From NCBI GenBank assembly GCA_964534305.1, contig CAZHPR010000008.1, positions 1 to 36,589 of the forward strand: a stretch of DNA of 36,589 nt, read 5' to 3'. Position numbers and translations under genes: made by a program. Below, piece by piece: positions 19,501 to 28,500 of the stretch (position 1 is its first letter; the number at the start of each line of letters is the position of its first letter). This DNA is from CAZHPR01 sp964534305 (GTDB taxonomy: Bacteria > Patescibacteriota > Minisyncoccia > Phycocordibacterales > WO2-35-19). Below the pieces are notes generated by a model. It saw nothing but the letters and a program-made list of their open reading frames with translations. It made no database searches and was not told the DNA's origin.

Positions 19501-22500
19501 GCTGGATGGCAAGTTCCAGGAACCGGAGTCCTTCGCAGAGCCTGTGACCTACAGCGCTCGCGACCAGGCTGCTATCGAATACGAAGCGGTCGAGGCTCGG
19601 TACAAGGGCACTCCGCAGTGGATGAAGGCGCCCAACGGCAAGCCTACCAATCTGACCGAGCGCCAGTGGGTGCAGACCAGGACCGCCATGTTCAAGCAGT
19701 GGTTCGGAGACTGGGAAAAGTTTTCCGGCCTGCCTGGCGGCGTCTGGAATGATGACAAGGGCGAGGTGTCCAAGGTCGTCGACGAGAACGGCGAGCCCCT
19801 GGTGGTCTACCACGGCAGCGACGAGGGTGGCTTCATGGCCTTCAAGACGCCGGGCGGACAGCGCCGGGGCGACCTGGGCATCTTCACGACCAGCGACTAC
19901 GACATGGCGCGCAGCTATGTTCGCCGCAGCCAATCCAAAGAAATCGAGGCGACCAAAGAGCCGCGCAGTAAGACGGACCTGGAGGAGCTGGATTACCAGT
20001 TTGAGAGCCGCGAGCTGAACGACACCGAGTTCCGGGTTCGTTCGTCAAGCGGGTCTCTGTTCGTGCGCTCATCCATGGAGCAGGCGCAGCAGACGGCCGA
20101 TCGGGTTGGCGGCGTCGTGACGCGGGTTGACTCCGGCCATGTGGATTATTTCTACATGACGCCGGACGGGTATGCCGTTGGCCCATTTGACTCCGAGTCC
20201 GAGTCGGTCGAGCGAGCCCTTGAGAACGCAGACAGCCTCGATGGCAATGTGGCCGGTGGTCAGCCCGGCATCTACGCCCTGTTCGTCAACCTGCGCAACC
20301 CAGGTGAGGCTGATTTCGAAGGCGCAACATGGAGCGGATCGCGCGAGCACCAGTGGGTGGTCGAGGTGGGTGGCGAGATACAGTCCGACGCCAACGGAAC
20401 GCAGTATTTCAACAGCAAGGAAGACGCAGCCGATTTTGCCCAGACCTTTGTGGCCGACGATGCCGAGGGCGACGACGCAGACCCGCTAAGCTACGTGCGC
20501 GGCGCGGACGACCACTACGAATCCACCGACGACGCCGTGCGCGGGGCGTGGGCCGATGGCAGTGATGGCGTCATCATCCGCAACGTGATCGACGACGGTC
20601 GCGGCCCGAGCCGGTACATGGGCGAACCGCGCGACGTGTTCGTGGCTCGCCGTGGCGGCCAGCTAAAGAGCGCCAACTGGAACACCGGAGAGTTCGGCAC
20701 ATCGACGGATGACCTGCGGTTCAGCAAGAAGACCGACACGCAAAGTCCTCCACTTCAGCCAAGAGCCAGCAGAATCACCGACCTGGCCAGGCAGAACGTC
20801 GTCAGCACGCGCAGTCCGACTGGCCCCAAGGCTGTTGAAAACCAGATGACCAACATGCTGACCGGGACGTTCGACGCGTTCGGTCGCGAGCCGGCGCTGG
20901 TATCCAAGGCTGTCGCGGCATTCAGGGGTTATGCGCCCATCAAGCTGCGTAGGGGGCTGTCCAACGTGGGCGTGCTCAACAGCAGCATTGCCCAGATGGC
21001 CAACAACCTGACCTGGCTTTACGACAAGGTTCCAGCCAATATCCGTGAACGCTCGAAGCTCTGGTACGTTGGGGCCCGCCGGATCGCCGACCGCATGTCT
21101 GGCAGGTATGGTATCGACGCGCGCCAGGCGGCCGGCGTGATTGCCACGCAGTCTCCACAGAAGGACTGGTTCGAGAACGTGTCACTGGCTGATCGGATCA
21201 TCCACATCTGGACCAATTACCAGGACCACGCGTGGGATCGGCACATGGATGCCGCCATTGAGCGGGTGACCAGTGCCGAGGCGCTGGCCGAGATGGCCGA
21301 CAACGCCGAAGGTGATGGCTACGACACCCGCGAAGCAGCCATTCAGAAGTTGGTGGGAGCCAGGCTGGCGAAGGCGAGGAAGTCTGGGAATGAGTTGTCT
21401 GCCGCCGACGCGCGACAGCAGGTTCTCGACAGCCTGACTCAAAAGTCCGAGGCCGCCCGCAGGCTCGTTGACGCCGTGCGCGGAAAGAAGCTGTCGGAGG
21501 TCTGGGACGACAAGCACCGTGCCGTTTGGGTCCGCGTGTTTGACTCAGCCCACATCAGCCCCCACTACCATGTAGTCAACCCCGAGGGCAACTTTGTCGG
21601 GCTTCGCACCACAAGCCGGCAAACCCCATCCAACATTCGCTGGGGCACATTCGGAGCGACTGCCAAGTCAATCTCCATCCTGCGCGACGGAACGCTGGAA
21701 AACATCAGCAACCAGCTGGGTGCCGAGCACAAGATCCGCAACTTCTACAACAACATCATCGACCCGTTCAATCCAGGCCAGGACATCACGATCGACACGC
21801 ACGCCGTGGCCGCCGACCTAATGATGCCGCTGTCTGGAAATTCGCTGCCCGTCAGCCACAACTTCGGGTCGTCTGGTGGCTCCACCATCTACGGCTTGTC
21901 TGGCACCTACCCAGTTCACCACGAGGCGTACTCCAGGGCGGCTGCCGGCAAGGGTGTTCTTGGCCGCGAGATGCAGTCCATCACCTGGGAGGCTGTGCGC
22001 GGCCTGTTCACGGCGCCGTTCAAGAGCAAATCCGCCAACGTTGATCATGTCAACTCGATCTGGGAGCGCTACAAATCCGGCGAGATCAGCCAGGCTGATG
22101 CGCGCAACGAGATCATCCGGTACGTGATGGCAAAGACCGGCCGCACCGAAGCTGAGATATTCACACCGGAGTGGTTTGGCAGCACGGATGCACCCCAATC
22201 GGAGACGTCGTTCGACATGAAGCGCGACGTTCCAGCAGCACCACTCCGGGGTCGCGTTGACAGTGGCATCTACGCCGAGGTTGCTCCGAACCCGGACCTG
22301 GTCAAGCGCGGCGGCAGCCGCCTGCTCGCCAAGTGGGCCGCCCTTTCGGAAGACGAGAAGATGAACGTGACGCGCAATGTGGGCGCTCCAATCATCCACA
22401 AGGTCATGGCAAGGCTTGGTATCAAGGCCTACGACATCGAGTTCGGCATGGGCGGATTCGAGGGTGAAACCAACCCGTCGATCACAATCCACTTTGGCCC

Positions 22501-25500
22501 ATCCGTCCCCTATGGAGCGCAGATGGAGGCCGCCAAAGTGATTGGCGTGCTGTGGAAGCAGAAGGCGATGATCGCCTACGACGAGCGCGACAGCGGTGGC
22601 GGCACGCAGTTCGTCAAGGTTGCCGCCTCCAGGCCCCTTGACTACAATGGGGCGGCGGAGCTATTCAGGAAGATCACGCAGGCATTCCCAGCCGCAGCCG
22701 GCGTATCGCTGCGCGATGGCGCCCTGGTCTTCGGGAACTTCACGGACGGCGCCGTCAGCGAGCAAGATTTCCATGATGGCATTGACGCCGTATTGGCTTC
22801 GCTGCAGGACGAGAAGTCATTCAACACAAATAGCACCACGTTCAGGTCCGACTGGATCGAACCGGTCACTTTGGAGGGGACACGATATGGCCAAGGTAAC
22901 ACGCAGGGAGACCAGGCCGGGCGAGACGTTCCTGGGTGGGAAAGGGATTTTGGTGCCATTCAATCCGAATCGGATGAGCGGTTCGCCAGAGAAGTCGGCT
23001 ACGCCTTCGAGCGCGTACAGGCCCGAGGACGATCGGCTGGGTCCGCCGGAGATGTACGGGACGCCGTCCAGCGCAGCGCCCGCCCATCCGCTGGACGGGG
23101 AGGACATCTCGATCCGTCCGAGCCTGATCTCCAACGGGGTGCCCAGGGATCGCTGGCCGAGCGGCCAGATCAGCCCGCAGCAGGCGGCCGACCCGATCGC
23201 GCGCTACGGATCCAAGGCGCCGTCCACTTCGGAAAAGCCCCAGGACTGAGCGTCCTGTCCGGTTCCGCCAGCGGGACCGGCATCAAGGGCGCCGAGCAGG
23301 AGCGCCTGAGCCAGGCCGGCGTGGATCCACGTCTCAAGCGCCGGGTCTACTTCTACCTCCCAGTCGATGGCGGCATTCCGCAGCCCGAGATTGGCCTGGG
23401 CACGCACGTCTACAAGGCCGACCTGGACAACCTCTACGACCCGACCGAGGGCAAGATCCGAGGCGAGGGCAATCCGTTCGAGCTGGCCGTCCTGAACGCC
23501 GGCTATGACGGCTACGTCAACCGCGAGCAGGGCACGGCCGTGCTGCTGAACCGCGACGCGCCTGTGTCCTACGAGGGCCGTAGCTACGACCACAAGCTCG
23601 TCCAGCGCCGCATCGAGCGCGTCATCCCGAAGACCGTCACGCGCCAATCCGGCGACGAGCTGGTGCGCCGGCCAGAAGCCAGCGAGCTGGGCGGCGTGAT
23701 CCGCAACCGCGAAGCCATCAAGGCCGCCGCGCCGTCGTTCCGCATGGAGTTCGGCGAGGCGCGGGTGAAGATCGACGAGGCTCCAGCGGCCGATAGAGCG
23801 CTGGAGGAAGCGGGCTCACCGTTCCGGTTTGGCGAGGTCAGCATGAGCGCGCGAGACCCGCTCGACGACTACCTGGCGTCTCGAAACAAGACGTTGACCA
23901 CGGTCACGCCGCGCAGCGTGCTGGAGGCCGACATCGACTTGGCATCGAATGCCCTGGAGGCAGCGGTTGCCGAGATCAAGTCCGGCAACTACCGGCAGAT
24001 GTCGGTGCCTATTGGGCCTGTTCCGCATGTTCTGCGGATGCTCGGGTTCCCGACGCAGATGTTGCGCGCCGACATGAGCATCGTGAAGAAGATTCTGCTC
24101 GACAAGCACGATGACGATTTCGACGCCGTGCTGCCGCGCGACATCGTGATGTCCATTTACAGGCCAGCCATGGTGCTGTCCGGGCGCAATCCCGGAGAGT
24201 TCGAGATCATCTCGGATTTGTTGACCGAAGATGGCCCCGTGATGTTTGTCGTCAAGAAAGACACCACTCGTGGCGCCAACTCCGCAAAGGTCGCTTCAAT
24301 CATGTCCGCCTACGCCGTCTCGACTGGCGGGCCTGGAGACACCATCGGTAAGCGAATTCTGTCCGGCAAGCTGATCTATGCCGACATGCTGACCGCGCAG
24401 TCGGCAATCACGGGCCAGAAAGAAGAAAGCCAGTCGCTGTGGACTGGCTTCGAGAATTCTGAGGCCCTTGGAGAGGGATCAACGACTGGCGGGCACAATT
24501 CCGCGAGACTCCCCCAATCCACTGCCTCGGGACAAATTGTACAAACAGCCAACCATCTTGTCAATCCGCGCAATGCCCGCTATGCAAGGTGGCGCGTCGT
24601 CAGCAGCAAGATCCTTGGCGACATCGCTGCCAAGAAAATCAAAACCGACGTCGATCTGATCGGATGGATTGGACGGCACTACAAGGGCGACATCGCCGAC
24701 GTGCCGAGCTTCAGTGCGCGCAGCCCGATCGGCTTCTACTCCGAGCTGTCCGAGCAGATCGAAAAGTCCACCATGCGCCAGGCTCCGGCCGCCGCCTGGA
24801 AAACCTTCATCAAGGCGCTGAGCCAGAAGGGCGTGAAGCCCGACGAGATCGAGTGGACCGGCGTGAACGAGTGGCTGGACCTGCAGGAGGGCAAGGTCTC
24901 GAAGGATGCGCTGCTGGATTACCTGAGCGCCAACGGCGTGCAGGTGCAGGAGGTTCAATCTCCGGTTGGCGAGTCCATCGGTACATCGGACTTCTCACAG
25001 TGGCAACTCAAAGGCGGAGAGAACTACCGCGAGGTGTTGTTGACGCTTCCGCAGCCGTCCACCGAGCTTACTCCGGCGGAAAAACGCAGGCTCTCGTATT
25101 TGGAGTCGTCCGGGTACGGAGACCCCAACGATCCAACCGTTGGCGATGAACTGAAGGCCGAGGTGGCCGCGCTTCGCGCAAAAAGTCCGCCATCAGAGCC
25201 GTATACATCCCCGCACTGGGACCAACCCAACGTCCTCGCTCATATCCGCTTAAACGATAGGGTCAGCTTTGATGAGCCACGTCGCAGAATCGAAGCGAGA
25301 GACGATTTCTTCACCGCTAAAGTACGCGCCCAACTTCCGCTCGATGTTGTGCAGGGCGGCGTGCTGGCTGCTGCTCATGACGACCATGTTCGCAAGGCGA
25401 TTGTCGCGGCGCTGCCTGTTGATGTGGTGAACGCACTCAGAGCGGAGAAGGTCTCTCCCGAGGATTTGTTCGGCAATGACTCGGTGCGCTTGGCGCTTCT

Positions 25501-28500
25501 TCCGTCCAGCGATGGTGGTTTCAAGATACTTCCCGGTCTCATCACGGCGCTTCGACGCACCGAGGCAGATGTAGGAGCAAAAGTTCGCGGATCGCTTATT
25601 GCAGGGCTTGATGAGCAGGTGCTTCCCGCACTGCGCACAAGCGACTTCGAGCCGAGCGTAGTTCGCAGGCTTCTTGCCTCTGTTGGCATTGATGACGGTT
25701 CCAAACCCGGTTTTGGCAGCGCGGAGTTTGGCGGCGCACGATCTGGAGCAACACTCGCAAGGGCTGACGGCTCGGGTAGTAAAAGCAATGGAGCAGATGG
25801 GGCAAGTCTTATTGAGAAGCATGAGCAAATTATATCCCACCGTGACCGCACCGATGCCGATGGCAAGCGCGTGCTGTTCGTCGAGGAGATCCAGAGCGAC
25901 TGGGGTCAGTCAGCCAAGAAGGACGGCTTCAAGCAAGACCCGTCCGTCATCCAGAAGCTCAAGGCCGATCTCGCCAAGGCCGAGCAGGCTAAGCGCGATG
26001 CCGAGGTTGCCATGGGCGTTGTCGAAGACCTGACCACGAAGCCTCTGTACTACAACGGAACCGATGAGGATCGGGCGAGAATTGACCGCCGGATCTCTGA
26101 AACCCGTGACGCCTACTTCGGCGTTGCGGTGCCCAACGCCATGCGCGCGCGAGCGGCCTTGCAGGATGCGGAGCACAGCGAATCCAACGCTGTGCCTCGC
26201 GCCCCCTTCATCGACAAGACCGACAAGTGGCTCAACCTCGCCCTGAAGCGCGTCATCACGATGGCGGTCGAGGGTGGGTACGACAAGATCGCGTTTATTG
26301 ACGGGCAGCAAAGCGCGGATCGGTATGACTTGAGCAAACACATCAAGCAGATCGACACAGCGAAGATGGCCGGCGACTACTACATGGTCATCGCGACAGA
26401 CCGAGTTGGGAAGACCGTGATCGACAAAGCCATCGCGAAAGATGCGCTTCCAGACGTGCTCGGCAAAGACCTCTCCGAGAGGATCATCAAGGACGGCGGT
26501 GGCACCTACTCTGGCCTCGACCTCAAGGTCGGCGGCGAAGGCATGAAGACCTTCTACGACTCCATCATCCCCAACGCCGTCAAGGCGCTGGCGAAGAAGC
26601 TGGGCGGGGAGGTTGGCGAAACCACCATCGGACAGCCAATGGAATCCCGTAGCGACTACTCGATCAAGGAACGGGCCACAGGTGGTTACATAGCCCGCAT
26701 CGGCTCCGAGGCCGCAAACTTCACCGAGTGGGCGGATGCAAATGCTTGGCTGAATGAGCGCTTTGGCACGAAGCAGTTTTCACTCACCATCACCCCCGCC
26801 ATGCAAGCAAAGGTGGAAGACGGACTGCCGCTTTTCAGCAAGCGCGACGCCACCTGGACCGATGACCGCATCGACCGCCTGATGTCCAAGTACGCCTACA
26901 CGATGGACGACAACCGGACCAAGGCCTACGCGGCATGGGTGCGACCGCAGGACTTCCTGGACGCCACCACGCCGGCCGACTTCAAGGGAAAGCTGGAGTC
27001 AGAAAAGAGTCCGCTCGACAAGGACCAGTTGATGCGCGAGGTGCAGGAGATCCAGCTCATCAGCCGCGATCACCCGAAGTCCGGCGGTGTCTTCAAGACC
27101 GAGGGCCACGAAGGGCGCCACCGCATGATGGCGCTGCGCGATGCCGGCGTCGAGCGCGTCCCCGTGACGCTGACGATCCCGACCAAGAACGGCGCCGAAC
27201 CACTGACCAGTGTGTTCGTGACGGCCCAGAAGTGGAGCGGCGGCCCGAGCGCCCAGTCCGGCTTCACGGTCGAGCGCATGATCCCGATCTCGTGGGCGCA
27301 CCATGACGAGCTCAAGGCCGAGTTCGACGGCGAGGGCGAGGTTTCGTTCAGCGCCAAGGACCAGACCGAGACGCCGGAGTTCAAGAAGTGGTTCGGCAAC
27401 TCTCGTGTCGTGGACGAATCCGGCGCCCCTCTGCGCGTTTTCACGGGCACGTCCAAGGATGTCGACTTCAAGGCTTTCAAGGTGCCCAAGAACGGCGTCT
27501 GGTTCACGACCGATCCCGAGTCCGCGTCGCAGTACGCTGTCGAAAACGACAGCATGGACATCAAGACCAAGGACTACCGTACCTTCGAGCACGTCAACAC
27601 GGCGTCGCGCGTGATCCCGGCCTACCTGCGCATTGAGAACCCGTACAAACTGAGCGATGCGGAGATGGATCGCATCCGCTACGCCTCGAACTACAAGCGC
27701 GAGCAAGGCCAGCTGTTCGACTCCGTGCGCGCCAGGGGGTACGACGGCGTCGACATGGGTGGCGGGACCTGGGTTGTGTTGAAGGAGCCGGCCCAGATCA
27801 AATCCTCTGTCGGCAACAACGGCGACTTCGACGGCGGCAAGGGCGACATCAGCCGCTCCGCCCGCGATGACGACTACGCACTGCGCCAGAGCTCACGCGA
27901 GATCGTCGGTGACGTCGGCCGCGCCTACACCGCCGACCAGAAGGCGGCCTTCGCCCGGGTTGGCTTCGAGGTGGAGCAGCCCAGCCTGAAGGAGCGCGCC
28001 CAGGCCCTGTGGAAGGACGCCGGCAAGAAGCTGGCCCAGGGCCTGTTCGACCAGTTTGCACCGGTGCGCGAGCTGAGCCAGGGCGCCTACGGCCTGCTGC
28101 GCCTGGCCAAGGGCTCCGCAGGCTCGTTCGAGACGCTACTCAAGGGCGGCAAGCTGAAGCTCACCGACGGCGTCTACGACTTCGACGAGAGCCAGCGGGG
28201 TGGCGTGATCGACCGGCTGCTGATCCCGATGCAGGGCGAGCACCACGACTTCCTGCGCTGGGTGGCGGCCAACCGAGCCGAGGGGCTGCTGGCCGAAGGC
28301 CGGGAGAACCTGTTCACCCAGGACGACATCGACGCCATCAAGACGCTGCAGGATGGCCAACTGGGGTTCGACTACACCCTGCAGCACGGCCCGCGCGCCG
28401 GCAGTACGACGCGCGTGCGCGCCGAGATGTACGCCGACTCGCTCAAGACCTTCAACGAGTTCAACAAGAACGTGCTCGACATGGCCTCGCAGTCGGGCCT

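Noticed and set aside
25250..25845. An intein or group I intron in the giant gene
   Set aside because: The sense reading of the insert has no N-terminal Cys/Ser or C-terminal His-Asn splicing motifs, I see no intron core structure, and the endonuclease is antisense.
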